A DNA stretch of 64,000 bases, taken from Pseudohoeflea sp964511625 (GTDB lineage Bacteria > Pseudomonadota > Alphaproteobacteria > Rhizobiales > Rhizobiaceae). Each line of letters opens with the position of its first letter. Position 1 is the stretch's first letter. A program made the position numbers and the translations under genes. The notes below the pieces were generated by a model that saw nothing but the letters and a program-made list of their open reading frames with translations, made no database searches and was not told the origin of the DNA. Of this stretch, positions 36,840 to 45,379 are shown one piece after another. The DNA lies in the NCBI GenBank assembly GCA_964511625.1, contig CAZEJG010000008.1:83431-147430 (forward strand), given 5' to 3'.

Positions 36840-37622
36840 ATGAAAAGCCTCGCATCAATCGCCCTCGCCGGCCTCATGGCCACGATGGCCCACACGGCAA
36901 TGGCCGGCGACCGCTACGGTCAGCGCCCGCCCGTCGTCCTCAGCCCCGATCTGTCGGCCCCGTGGGTCATGCAGCTCGGAGGTCGCGCCGCCCCGCAGGG
37001 CGGTGTCGTCTACCGGCAGCAGCCGCAGAAGGCACAGCGCGCGCAGGCCGCCTATCAGGTCCGTCAGGGCGGCCTCTTCAACAGCCAGCGCCAGCGCTCG
37101 GGAACAGTCGGCTACGCAGCACCCAAGCCGCAGCCAAAGCGGCAGGCGGCAGCGCCACAGATCGATCCGCAGTACCTGCCCCAGGAAGTCTCCTACGAGA
37201 CCAAAGAGAAGCCGGGAACGATCGTCATCGACACCAATACCCGCCATCTCTACTTCGTGCTCGGCAACGGCAAGGCGCGCCGGTATGGCGTCGGCGTCGG
37301 CAAGCCGGGCTTCGAATGGGCCGGCACCCACAAGATCACCCGCAAGCGCGAATGGCCGGACTGGACGCCGCCGAAGGAAATGATCGAACGCGTCCGCGTC
37401 AAGGAAGGCCGCATCCTGCCGACCCATATGGAAGGCGGTCCGGCCAATCCGCTCGGCGCCCGCGCCATGTATCTCGGTTCGACGCTCTACCGCATCCACG
37501 GCACCAACCAGCCCTGGACGATCGGACAGGCTGTTTCCTCGGGCTGCATCCGCATGCGCAACGAGGACGTGATGGACCTCTACGAACGCGCCCAGGTGGG
37601 CGGCAAGGTCATCGTGATCTGA
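36840..37622 (+). CDS. L,D-transpeptidase (YkuD family)
   Basis: 260 residues. A signal peptide (MKSLASIALAGLMATMAHTAMAG) leads to a Gln/Arg-rich linker of about 110 residues and a YkuD domain (from about PGTIVIDTNTRHLYF). The catalytic Cys is in SSGCIRMRNEDVMDLY and the catalytic His region is RIHGTNQPWTIG. It cross-links peptidoglycan peptides (3-3 bonds) or attaches proteins to peptidoglycan in the periplasm. The start at 36840 has GGA upstream. It is the first of two tandem paralogues, separated by 191 bases with a stem-loop. Confidence 0.93.
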   Translation: MKSLASIALAGLMATMAHTAMAGDRYGQRPPVVLSPDLSAPWVMQLGGRAAPQGGVVYRQQPQKAQRAQAAYQVRQGGLFNSQRQRSGTVGYAAPKPQPKRQAAAPQIDPQYLPQEVSYETKEKPGTIVIDTNTRHLYFVLGNGKARRYGVGVGKPGFEWAGTHKITRKREWPDWTPPKEMIERVRVKEGRILPTHMEGGPANPLGARAMYLGSTLYRIHGTNQPWTIGQAVSSGCIRMRNEDVMDLYERAQVGGKVIVI

Positions 37623-37674
37623 ACGTCGGCAGCGCTGTCCCGGCGGCAGACGCCGCCTCAATTGTCATGATACA

Positions 37675-37707
37675 GGCCCGGAAACATCTTTCCGGGCCCG
37701 TTCTTTG
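37675..37707 (+). terminator. Stem-loop after the first L,D-transpeptidase gene
   Basis: GGCCCGGAAA and TTTCCGGGCC form a perfect 10-bp stem with loop CATC, followed by CGTTCTTTG. The U-run is weak, so termination may be partial. Confidence 0.7.
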
Positions 37708-37813
37708 TCCGACCCCGATCACAATTTCGTCAAAATTGCTGCCGCGGCGGTTGATCGGAGGGCCATGGATGGTACCTTTTACGCGGGGTTCTAGATCAAA
37801 TGGAGATTTTGCC

Positions 37814-38494
37814 GTGCCGTCGAGACGACTTCTTGTAGCCGCCATCGCCGCGTTTTCGATTGCCGGAAGTGCTGCACATGCCCTGCCGCTGACCGGCGCA
37901 CCGAGCGTCGAACAGAACCGCCTGCCCGTGGTCGACGTGGCGTCCAAGCAGCCCAAGCCGGAGTTCATGCGCAAGAAGGTGCGTCTCGATACCCGCGAGG
38001 CGCCCGGAACCATCATCATCGATACCAACACGAAGTATCTCTACTACGTGGAGGGTAACAACCGCGCCACGCGCTACGGCGTCGGCGTGGGCCGCGACGG
38101 CTTCGGCTGGGGCGGCGAGGTGAAGATCGGCCGCAAGGCGGAATGGCCGGACTGGCGTCCGCCGGCGACCATGATCCGCCGCGAGGCCGCCAAGGGCCGG
38201 AAGATCCCGCATTATGTGAAAGGCGGCATCAACAACCCGCTCGGCGCCCGTGCCATGTATCTCTACAAGGGCGGCCGCGACACCATCTTCCGCATCCACG
38301 GCACGAACCAGCCCTGGACGATCGGACTGAACATGTCGTCGGGCTGCATCCGGATGATGAACAAGGATGTCGAACATCTCTATTCGCGCGCACCGGTGGG
38401 CACGAAAGTGATCGTGATCGGACCCGGCAAAGATGCCGGCCGCTATTACAAGGATCGTGGTTTCGATTTCTTCGGTACGATCTTCGGGGGCTGA
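37814..38494 (+). CDS. L,D-transpeptidase (YkuD family), second copy
   Basis: 226 residues from a GTG at 37814 with TGGAG upstream. A signal peptide (VPSRRLLVAAIAAFSIAGSAAHA) is followed by a shorter linker and a YkuD domain with FRIHGTNQPWTIG and SSGCIRMMNKDVEHLYSRAPVG. The C-terminal tail (GPGKDAGRYYKDRGFDFFGTIFGG) is not in the first copy. It is a clear paralogue of the upstream gene (shared PGTIxIDTNTxxLYxV, EWPDW and NPLGARAMYL blocks). It is closed by a strong terminator. Confidence 0.93.
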   Translation: MPSRRLLVAAIAAFSIAGSAAHALPLTGAPSVEQNRLPVVDVASKQPKPEFMRKKVRLDTREAPGTIIIDTNTKYLYYVEGNNRATRYGVGVGRDGFGWGGEVKIGRKAEWPDWRPPATMIRREAAKGRKIPHYVKGGINNPLGARAMYLYKGGRDTIFRIHGTNQPWTIGLNMSSGCIRMMNKDVEHLYSRAPVGTKVIVIGPGKDAGRYYKDRGFDFFGTIFGG

Positions 38495-38518
38495 TCGCCC
38501 GAAAACACCAGACATATC

Positions 38519-38544
38519 AAGGGGCGCCTCGGCGCCCCTTTTTT
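38519..38544 (+). terminator. Rho-independent terminator after the second L,D-transpeptidase
   Basis: AAGGGGCGCC and GGCGCCCCTT form a perfect 10-bp stem with a two-base loop and six T residues. It lies just before the convergent glcF stop. Confidence 0.93.
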
Positions 38545-38548
38545 GTCC

Positions 38549-39886
38549 TCATTCCGCAGCCTCGACTGGCATCTCGTGGGGAACTGGTTCGATACCCGCC
38601 AGCCGCTCCGGCTTCCGTCCGCCATAGGCCCAGTCGAGAAGTTCGACCGTGTGGACCACCGGGATGCCAGTGCCGCTGGCGATCTGGGTGATGCAGCCGA
38701 TGTTGCCTGCCGCGATCACCTGCGGCGCGGTGCGCTCGATGTTCTTCACCTTGCGCGCGCGCAGTTTCGCCGAGATCTCCGGCTGCATGATGTTGTAGGT
38801 GCCCGCCGAGCCGCAGCACAGATGGCCCTCGGCCGGTTCGCGCACGGTGAAGCCAGCCGCACGCAAGAGAGCCTTCGGCTGCACCGTGACCTTCTGGCCG
38901 TGCTGGAGCGAACAGGCGGCATGATAGGCGACAGTCAGACCGCCGACGCCGGCATTCTGCGGCAGTTCGATGGCACCGAGATATTCGGTTATGTCCTTTG
39001 CAAGCGCCGAAACCCTTGCTGCCTTCCCGGCATAGTCCGGATCGAGGCGCAGCATGTGGCCATAGTCCTTGACGGTCGTGCCGCAGCCCGATGTGGTGAT
39101 CAGGATCGCGTCGAGCCCGCCATTGTCGATGAGTCTCGTCCAGGCATCGACATTGCGGCGGGCAGCGGACAGCGCCTGCTCCTCACGGCCCATGTGATGA
39201 ACCAGCGCGCCGCAGCACCCCTCGCCTTCCGGCTCCACCACTTCGATGCCCGCGCGGGCAAGCAGACGCCGTGCCGCCGCGTTGATGCCCGGATCGAGCA
39301 CCGACTGGGCGCAGCCGGCAAGGATGGCCACCCGGCCCTTCGGCTTCGCGACTGGCGGAGTGGACCGTATCGCAGGAGCCGCCGGTATCGAGGCCGGCGC
39401 GAGGCTCAGCATCGCGGCCAGGGGCCGGAGCGGCTTGACGGACTGGAACAGCGAAATGAACGGTCGGCCGAGCGCCGAGGCGCGGAGCGCCAGCCGGAAG
39501 CGTGACGGATAGGGCAGCACGAAGGCCAGCATGTTGCGGATCAGCCGGTCCGCCAGCGGTCGCTTGTAGGTCTTCTCGATATGCACCCGGGCATGGTCGA
39601 CGAGGTGCATGTAGTCGACGCCGGACGGACAGGTCGTCACGCAGGCGAGGCATGAGAGGCAGCGGTCGATATGGGTGACCACCTCCCTGTCGGCGGCGCG
39701 TCCGTTCTCCAGCATGTCCTTGATCAGGTAGATGCGGCCGCGCGGACTGTCGAGCTCATTGCCGAGCGTCACATAGGTCGGACACGTGGCCGTGCAGAAG
39801 CCGCAATGGACACATTTGCGCAGGATCTTCTCGGATTCCGCAACGCCCGGATCGGCAAGCTGTTCAGGGGTGAAATTGGTCTGCAT
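38549..39886 (-). CDS. glcF: Glycolate oxidase iron-sulfur subunit
   Basis: 445 residues. GlcF carries electrons from the flavin subunits GlcD/GlcE to the quinone pool. Two 4Fe-4S motifs lie at the N-terminus (CVHCGFCTATCP and CLSCLACVTTCPSG). Two CCG (cysteine-rich) domains follow, with GCAQSVLDPGINAAARRLL then GEGCCGALVHHMG, and YHAACSLQHGQKVTVQPKALL then HLCCGSAGTYNI. It is the last gene of the glcD-glcE-glcF operon. Confidence 0.95.
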   Translation of the reverse strand: MQTNFTPEQLADPGVAESEKILRKCVHCGFCTATCPTYVTLGNELDSPRGRIYLIKDMLENGRAADREVVTHIDRCLSCLACVTTCPSGVDYMHLVDHARVHIEKTYKRPLADRLIRNMLAFVLPYPSRFRLALRASALGRPFISLFQSVKPLRPLAAMLSLAPASIPAAPAIRSTPPVAKPKGRVAILAGCAQSVLDPGINAAARRLLARAGIEVVEPEGEGCCGALVHHMGREEQALSAARRNVDAWTRLIDNGGLDAILITTSGCGTTVKDYGHMLRLDPDYAGKAARVSALAKDITEYLGAIELPQNAGVGGLTVAYHAACSLQHGQKVTVQPKALLRAAGFTVREPAEGHLCCGSAGTYNIMQPEISAKLRARKVKNIERTAPQVIAAGNIGCITQIASGTGIPVVHTVELLDWAYGGRKPERLAGIEPVPHEMPVEAAE

Positions 39887-39935
39887 CTGATGTCCTGTCC
39901 GGTGAGCACCGGTTGGCTGACCGGCGATCGCAGTT

Positions 39936-41183
39936 TCAGTTCACGGGCGCGTCGGCTCCGCCGCTACCGGCGGGCCCTGCCGTCATCCGTCCGGGATTGA
40001 GAATGCCGGCCGGGTCGAGCTGCGCGCGGATCCGGGTCGACAGGGCGGCGAGCGCCGCGGGCTGAGGTTCGAAGACCTCGACCGAGGCCCTCACCGCATC
40101 GGATGCGCGCACCAGCATCGCATGGCCGCCGCCGAGCTTCGAGATGAAGGCACGGAGGAGTTCGTCCTCGACATCCTGCTCCATCTGCAGCCAGACGAGC
40201 CCGCCCTGCCAGTCGTAATAGGCGTCGACGCCGGTTCTCAGCCGCAGCGCCGCCACGAGCTGGTGTCCTATGGTGGGCGCCACGGAGACGCGCCAGACCG
40301 GCTTGTTGCGATCCGCGGCGAAGGGATGGACATCCCTCACCTCACGCCAGATCGTTGCGCTCTCCTGAGCGTTCAGCAGGCGGGAGTCGCCGTAGGCCGC
40401 CATGGCGCGGGCCAGCTTCTCCTTGCGCACCATAACCGACTGCTCCAGCCCCTCGAGCCGCAACAGCGTCGCCGGCTCCCAGCCGAGCGCACCACCCATG
40501 AAGCGGTTGACGACGCTCGTCGGGAGATGGGCGGCCGACGAGACTTCGACGCTCAGCGCCATGGCAGAAGCCATGGCAGCGGCTGCCTCGGCGTCATTGA
40601 GGCCGGAAACGACGAGCGTGGCGCTGGTCTCAGGTTTTGGCAGAACCTTGAAGGTCACCTCGCTCAGAACGCCGAGCGTTCCCCAGGACCCGGCGAGCAG
40701 CTTGACGAGATCGAGGCCGGTGACGTTCTTCATCACCCGGCCACCGGACTTGATGACCTCGCCGGACCCGTTGACGAAGCGTACGCCCAGAAGACTGTCG
40801 CGCGCCGCACCGGCGCTCAGCCGTCGGGGGCCGGAGACGTTGGCGGCGAACACGCCGCCGATTGTCGGCTCGCCGTCGCCGCCCAACAACAGGCGATGGT
40901 CCATCGGTTCGAAGGTCAGCATCTGGCCGTTGCGATCGAGTTCCGCCTCGATCTCGGACAGAGGCGTGCCGGCCCTTGCCGACATGACGAGTTCGGCGGG
41001 GTTGTAGGCGGTGATACCGGAGAGTGCGGACAAATCCACCGTCCTCGCCGCCTGCACGGGTCTCCCGAGACCCCGGCGGGTGCCGCCGCCGACGATTTCG
41101 AGCGGTTCCCCCTCGCGGCCGGCGCTTGCCACGATGGCGGCAAGCTCCTCCTCGGAAGCAGGCCTGGCAATTTCGGTCGTCAT
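39936..41183 (-). CDS. glcE: Glycolate oxidase FAD-binding subunit GlcE
   Basis: 415 residues, a FAD_binding_4 protein: EEELAAIVASAGREGEPLEIVGGGTRRGLG (FAD PP-loop) and LTFEPMDHRLLLGGDGEPTIGGVFAANVSGPRRLSAGAARDSLLGVRFVNGSGEVIKSGGRVMKNVTGLDLVKLLAGSWGTLGVLSEV. It supplies part of the flavin core of glycolate oxidase. The ATG overlaps the glcD stop as ATGA. A further 17 codons upstream in frame overlap glcD and are not family-like. 49 bases separate it from glcF. Confidence 0.94.
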   Translation of the reverse strand: MTTEIARPASEEELAAIVASAGREGEPLEIVGGGTRRGLGRPVQAARTVDLSALSGITAYNPAELVMSARAGTPLSEIEAELDRNGQMLTFEPMDHRLLLGGDGEPTIGGVFAANVSGPRRLSAGAARDSLLGVRFVNGSGEVIKSGGRVMKNVTGLDLVKLLAGSWGTLGVLSEVTFKVLPKPETSATLVVSGLNDAEAAAAMASAMALSVEVSSAAHLPTSVVNRFMGGALGWEPATLLRLEGLEQSVMVRKEKLARAMAAYGDSRLLNAQESATIWREVRDVHPFAADRNKPVWRVSVAPTIGHQLVAALRLRTGVDAYYDWQGGLVWLQMEQDVEDELLRAFISKLGGGHAMLVRASDAVRASVEVFEPQPAALAALSTRIRAQLDPAGILNPGRMTAGPAGSGGADAPVN

Positions 41184-42619
41184 TGCTTCTGCCGTCCTTC
41201 CAGCGGGAAAACCTTGGAGGGATTGAAGATCCATTTGGGATCGAAAGCAGAGCGCACATCCATCTGCTGCCTGAGATCGGCGGGCGCATATTGATGGGTC
41301 ATCAGGTCACGCTTCTCCACGCCGACGCCATGCTCGCCGGTCAGGCAGCCGCCGGCGTCGACACACAGTTTGAGGATGTCGTTGCCGGCGAGTTCGGCCT
41401 TGTGCGCTTCTTCCGGATCGTTGGCATTGAAGAGGATCAGCGGGTGCATGTTGCCGTCTCCGGCATGGAAGACGTTGGCGACGCGCAAGCCGTATTTGGC
41501 GACGATGACGCTCGTTTCCTTGAGCACATGGGAGAGCTGGCCGAGCGGAACCGTGCCGTCCATGCAGATATAGTCGGCGATGCGGCCGGTGGCGCCGAAA
41601 GCGGATTTTCGGCCCTTCCAGATCAACGCGGCTTCGGTAGCAGACTGCGATTCCTTGATTGCGGTCACGCCGTGGCGCTTGGCAATGTCGACGATACGGG
41701 CGAGCATCGCATCCATCTCCTCCTCGGAGCCCTCGACCTCGACGATCAGCAAGGCCTCGACATCCATCGGATAGCCGGCATGGGCAAAGGCCTCGCAAAT
41801 CTCGATCGCCGGCTTGTCCATGAACTCGATGGCAACCGGAATGATGCCGGTGCCGATGACTTCGGACACGCAGGCGCCGGCGGCTTCCGACGTCGGGAAG
41901 CCGAACAGAACGGGACGCGCGCCCTCGGGCTTGGCGAGCAGCCGGACGGTCGCCTCGGTGACGATACCCAACTGACCTTCCGATCCGCAGATGAGGCCGA
42001 GAAGATCATACCCGGATGCGTCGAGCGCCTTGCCGCCGATCTCGACGATCGAACCGTCGAAGAGAACCATGCGCACGCCCAAGAGATTGTTGGTGGTCAC
42101 GCCGTATTTGAGGCAATGTGCGCCGCCGGAGTTCATGCCGATATTGCCGCCGATGGTGCAGGCGAGCTGCGACGAGGGGTCGGGCGCATAGAAGAAGCCG
42201 TCGGCATCGACGGCCTGGGAAATGGAAATGTTGGTGACGCCCGCCTGCACGCGGGCGCAGCGGTTGGGCAGATCCACCTCGATGATGCGGTTGAGACGCG
42301 ACAGGCCGATCACCACCGCATCCTCCTGCGGGATGGCGCCGCCCGAGAGCGAAGTGCCCGCACCGCGCGGGATCACCGGAATGCCCTCCCGGTGACAGTA
42401 TTTGACGATGGCCGCGACCTGTTCGGTGGTTTCCGGCAGGGCGACGGCGAGCGGCAGCCGGCGATAGGAGACGAAGGCATCTGTTTCGAAGGGAACGAGT
42501 TCGCGCGCCTCCGTCACCAGCGCGTCCGGCGGCAGCATGTCACCGATATCGGCGAGAATTGCCGCGCGTCGTTTCAGGATCGCCGGATCGGGCGCAAGAA
42601 ACGCAATCATCTCGCTCAT
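41180..42619 (-). CDS. glcD: Glycolate oxidase subunit GlcD (FAD-linked)
   Basis: 479 residues of the FAD_binding_4/FAD-oxidase C family. It holds GIPVIPRGAGTSLSGGAIP (FAD loop), CTIGGNIGMNSGGAHCLKYGVTTNNLLGV, GYDLLGLICGSEGQLGIVTEATVRLL and the C-terminal HAGDGNMHPLILF then GGCLTGEHGVGVEKRDLMTHQY, all typical of GlcD. It oxidises glycolate to glyoxylate with GlcE and GlcF. GGAGG precedes the ATG. A GTGG-N13-CCAC operator-like palindrome lies 38 bases upstream. Confidence 0.96.
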   Translation of the reverse strand: MSEMIAFLAPDPAILKRRAAILADIGDMLPPDALVTEARELVPFETDAFVSYRRLPLAVALPETTEQVAAIVKYCHREGIPVIPRGAGTSLSGGAIPQEDAVVIGLSRLNRIIEVDLPNRCARVQAGVTNISISQAVDADGFFYAPDPSSQLACTIGGNIGMNSGGAHCLKYGVTTNNLLGVRMVLFDGSIVEIGGKALDASGYDLLGLICGSEGQLGIVTEATVRLLAKPEGARPVLFGFPTSEAAGACVSEVIGTGIIPVAIEFMDKPAIEICEAFAHAGYPMDVEALLIVEVEGSEEEMDAMLARIVDIAKRHGVTAIKESQSATEAALIWKGRKSAFGATGRIADYICMDGTVPLGQLSHVLKETSVIVAKYGLRVANVFHAGDGNMHPLILFNANDPEEAHKAELAGNDILKLCVDAGGCLTGEHGVGVEKRDLMTHQYAPADLRQQMDVRSAFDPKWIFNPSKVFPLEGRQKQ

Positions 42620-42653
42620 GGTGCTTCCTCCCTCAGATCGAAGCCTGCTCGAG

Positions 42654-42682
42654 AAAAGTGGTATTAATTATTGACCACTTTT
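42654..42682. promoter_or_regulatory. Operator-like palindrome upstream of glcD
   Basis: AAAAGTGGT (42654-42662) and ACCACTTTT (42674-42682) form a perfect 9-bp inverted repeat. Inside is the half-site AATTATTGACCAC that also occurs upstream of the GntR gene at 43681. It lies between the divergent glcD and LysR genes. A GntR/FadR-type regulator is the likely binder. Confidence 0.7.
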
Positions 42683-42783
42683 GCAAGGGGCTCCCTGCGG
42701 CCTCCATACCACCTTCCACTGCTGCCATGCGGCCCGAGGCATGCTAACCATAGCAAGACGGGCGACGGATTGGGAGAAGACGA

Positions 42784-43680
42784 TTGGGGAAACTGGAGGA
42801 CATGGAGGTCTTCGCCCGAGTGGTGGCCACGGGCTCGCTGTCGTCCGCGGGTCGCGAACTCGGCCTCTCCCCGGCCGGCGTTTCCAAGCGCCTGCGCCGT
42901 CTGGAGGAAACCCTCGGCACCCGCCTGTTACAGCGGACGACGCGGCAGATTTCGCTGACGGAGACGGGCCAGGCCTATTTCGAGCGCATCGGGCCGCTGA
43001 TCGCGGGCATCGAGGACGCCGAGAACTTCGTGACCCGCCGCTCCGACGCCGTGCGCGGTACGCTCAAGGTCTCCGCACCCACATCCTTCGGGCGCATGCA
43101 TATCGCGCCCCATATCAACGATTTCATGCGGAAGTACCCCGATCTCGCGATCAATCTGCAGCTCAGTGATACATTCGTGGACATTGTCGGCGAGGGTTAC
43201 GACCTGTCGATTAGGATCGGGGAACTCACGGATTCCAGTCTCGTGGGCCGGAAACTCGCTCCGGTGCGAAGGGTGTTGTGCGCCGCGCCCTCCTACCTCG
43301 AAGGCCGCGAAGAACCCAAGTCGCTGGCCGATCTCGATGCGCATCTGTGCCTGCCGCCGCACAACAACGACACCTGGAAACTGGAAGGACCGGAGGGAAC
43401 GGTGAGCTTTCGCCCGGCCGGCCCTCTGAAGACAAACTCCAGCGAAGTCATTCGGGAAGCTGTTATCGGCGGCGCCGGGATCGCGCTGCGCTCGACCTGG
43501 GATGTCGGCCACGAACTCGAAACCGGCAAGCTCGTCCAGGTGCTTCCGGCCTATGAGGGAACCCGCAATATCGGCATCTACGCGCTTTATGCGAGCCGGC
43601 AGTTCCTGCCCGCCAAGATCCGCGTCTTCATCGATTTTCTCGTCGAGCTCTACGAGCCGATGTTCGGCAATACCGATTGA
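42784..43680 (+). CDS. LysR-family transcriptional regulator
   Basis: 298 residues from a TTG with GGGAGAAG five bases upstream; an ATG at 42802 would shorten it by six. The helix-turn-helix region is MEVFARVVATGSLSSAGRELGLSPAGVSKRLRRLEETLGTRLLQRTTRQISLTETG. The binding domain begins RGTLKVSAPTSFGRMHIAPHINDFMRKYPDLAINLQLSD, typical of the YafC/DmlR-like branch. It is divergent from glcD and upstream of the GntR gene, so it may control glycolate oxidase genes. No ligand can be inferred. Confidence 0.88.
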   Translation: MGKLEDMEVFARVVATGSLSSAGRELGLSPAGVSKRLRRLEETLGTRLLQRTTRQISLTETGQAYFERIGPLIAGIEDAENFVTRRSDAVRGTLKVSAPTSFGRMHIAPHINDFMRKYPDLAINLQLSDTFVDIVGEGYDLSIRIGELTDSSLVGRKLAPVRRVLCAAPSYLEGREEPKSLADLDAHLCLPPHNNDTWKLEGPEGTVSFRPAGPLKTNSSEVIREAVIGGAGIALRSTWDVGHELETGKLVQVLPAYEGTRNIGIYALYASRQFLPAKIRVFIDFLVELYEPMFGNTD

Positions 43681-43701
43681 GTGGACAAAATTATTGACCA
43701 C
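43681..43701. promoter_or_regulatory. Operator-like palindrome upstream of the GntR/lut operon
   Basis: A 21-base GTGG-N13-CCAC palindrome (GTGGACAA then TTGACCAC with one mismatch) lies directly after the LysR stop and 40 bases before the GntR ATG. Its right half AATTATTGACCAC is identical to that of the glcD-proximal site. Confidence 0.7.
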
Positions 43702-43741
43702 ACGACCCGGAGATTGCTAGTTTCCGGGCTCGGAGAAACGC

Positions 43742-44569
43742 ATGAACGAGAACATTTTCGATCGGGTCGACCACGGCCGCACGGCCGACGAGGTGGTCTT
43801 CCAGATCGAAGTCCTGATCCTCGAAGGCATCCTGCGCGTGGGCGACCGGCTTCCCGGCGAGAGGGAACTGGCGCGGCAATTCGACGTGTCGCGACCGATC
43901 CTGCGAGAAGCGCTCAAGGAACTGGAATCGCGCGGGCTTCTCGAAACCCAGCACGGCGGCGGCACCTATGTCGCCGACGTGATCGGCCAGGTCTTCACCC
44001 GTCCGGTGATGGAACTGATCGCCCGTCACGGCAAGGCCACGCAGGATTATCTGGAATACCGCCGCGAGGTTGAGGGGACGGCCGCCGAGTTCGCGGCGCT
44101 GCGCGCGACGGAAGACGACAAGGCGCTGCTGACACGGATCATCGAAGCGATGAAGGCAGCGCACGAGAAGGACGACTTCGCCGAGGAAGCCGCCATCGAC
44201 GTGGAGTTCCACAACGCGGTCGGCGAATGCGCGCACAACATCATCCTGTTGCATACGCTCCGCTCGTGCTACCGGCTCCTCTCGGAAGGCGTCTTCTACA
44301 ATCGCGCCATGGTCTACAACCTGTCCGGCGCCCGCGAGCGGCTTCTCGCACAGCACGTGGCGATGTATGAAGCGGTTATGGCGCATGACCCGGTGGCGGC
44401 GAAGGCTGCCGCCCGGGAGCACATGGACTATGTAGCCCAGGCCATGGCCGAGGCACGACGGACCGGTGAATGGGAGCGCGTCTCCCGCCTGCGCCTGCAA
44501 CAGCGCCTGCCGTTGATGGGTGCGGTCGCCAAAACAAGAAAAACGAGACCGTCGGAGGCGGCGCAGTGA
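43742..44569 (+). CDS. FadR/GntR-family regulator of the glycolate/lactate region
   Basis: 275 residues. The winged helix (EVVFQIEVLILEGILRVGDRLPGERELARQFDVSRPILREALKELESRGLLETQHGGGTYVADVIG) and FCD effector domain (REVEGTAAEFAALRAT, DVEFHNAVGECAHN, HMDYVAQAMAEARR) match the FadR subfamily that includes LldR, GlcC and PdhR. The conserved metal/ligand-binding residues Asp, His and His of FCD proteins are in DVEFH, AQHVAMYEAV and AREHMDY. The stop overlaps the lutA start as GTGA. It probably senses lactate or glycolate and acts on both palindromes. Confidence 0.92.
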   Translation: MNENIFDRVDHGRTADEVVFQIEVLILEGILRVGDRLPGERELARQFDVSRPILREALKELESRGLLETQHGGGTYVADVIGQVFTRPVMELIARHGKATQDYLEYRREVEGTAAEFAALRATEDDKALLTRIIEAMKAAHEKDDFAEEAAIDVEFHNAVGECAHNIILLHTLRSCYRLLSEGVFYNRAMVYNLSGARERLLAQHVAMYEAVMAHDPVAAKAAAREHMDYVAQAMAEARRTGEWERVSRLRLQQRLPLMGAVAKTRKTRPSEAAQ

Positions 44570-45372
44570 ATCAATCCATTTCTTCCCCGTCCGGAGCGGC
44601 ATCGTCATCGGCGCAGCGTCCCCGGGTGGGCCTTTTCGTCACCTGTCTCGTCGACCTCTTCCGGCCGTCGGTGGGCTTTGCCGCCGTCAAGCTGCTCGAG
44701 GACGCCGGCTGTGACGTCCACGTTCCGGCGGCCCAGACCTGTTGCGGCCAGCCGGCCTACAATTCCGGCGACAAGGCCGACACGCGGGACATCGCCGAGC
44801 AGGTGATCGAGGCCTTCGAGGGGTTCGACTTCGTCGTCGCGCCCTCGGGCTCCTGCGGCGCCATGCTCAAGAAGCATTATCCGGAACTTTTTGCCGGAGA
44901 CCCCGCCTGGGAAGACCGGGCACGCGCCTTCTCGGACAAGTGCCACGAACTCGTCTCCTTTCTCGCCGACGTGATGATGGTGCGCGACACCGGTGCGGCG
45001 GTGACGGCGCAAGCGACCTATCACGATTCCTGCTCCGGCCTCAGGGAACTGGGCATCAAGGAGCAGCCGCGCAAGCTGCTGGCATCGGTCGACGGGCTGA
45101 CCGTCAAGGAAATGAAGGATCCGGACGTCTGCTGCGGCTTCGGCGGCACGTTCTGCGTCAAATATCCGGACATCTCGAACGCCATCGTCACCAAGAAGTC
45201 CGCCAATATCGAGGCCAGCGAAGCCCAGATGCTGCTCGCGGGCGATCTCGGCTGCCTGATGAACATGGCGGGCAAACTAAAGCGCGCCGGATCCGATGTG
45301 GAGGTCCGTCACGTCGCCGAGGTGCTGGCCGGCATGACCGACACCCCGCCGATTGCGGGAAGCGGAAAGTAG
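44566..45372 (+). CDS. lutA: L-lactate oxidation protein LutA (Fe-S, CCG domains)
   Basis: 268 residues from a GTG coupled to the GntR stop, with GGAGG upstream. LutA carries two cysteine-rich CCG motifs: QTCCGQPAYNSGD and DPDVCCGFGGTFCVKYPDI, with HDSCSGLRELG. With LutB and LutC it forms the non-flavin L-lactate to pyruvate oxidation system (also called LldE). A leader of about 18 Ser/Ala-rich residues precedes the core RVGLFVTCLVDLFRPSVGFAAVKLLEDAG. Confidence 0.93.
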   Translation: MNQSISSPSGAASSSAQRPRVGLFVTCLVDLFRPSVGFAAVKLLEDAGCDVHVPAAQTCCGQPAYNSGDKADTRDIAEQVIEAFEGFDFVVAPSGSCGAMLKKHYPELFAGDPAWEDRARAFSDKCHELVSFLADVMMVRDTGAAVTAQATYHDSCSGLRELGIKEQPRKLLASVDGLTVKEMKDPDVCCGFGGTFCVKYPDISNAIVTKKSANIEASEAQMLLAGDLGCLMNMAGKLKRAGSDVEVRHVAEVLAGMTDTPPIAGSGK

Positions 45373-45379
45373 GAACGCC

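Noticed and set aside
41024..42667. A 547-codon plus-strand open frame antisense to glcD
   Set aside because: It mirrors glcD and has no supported start or domain.
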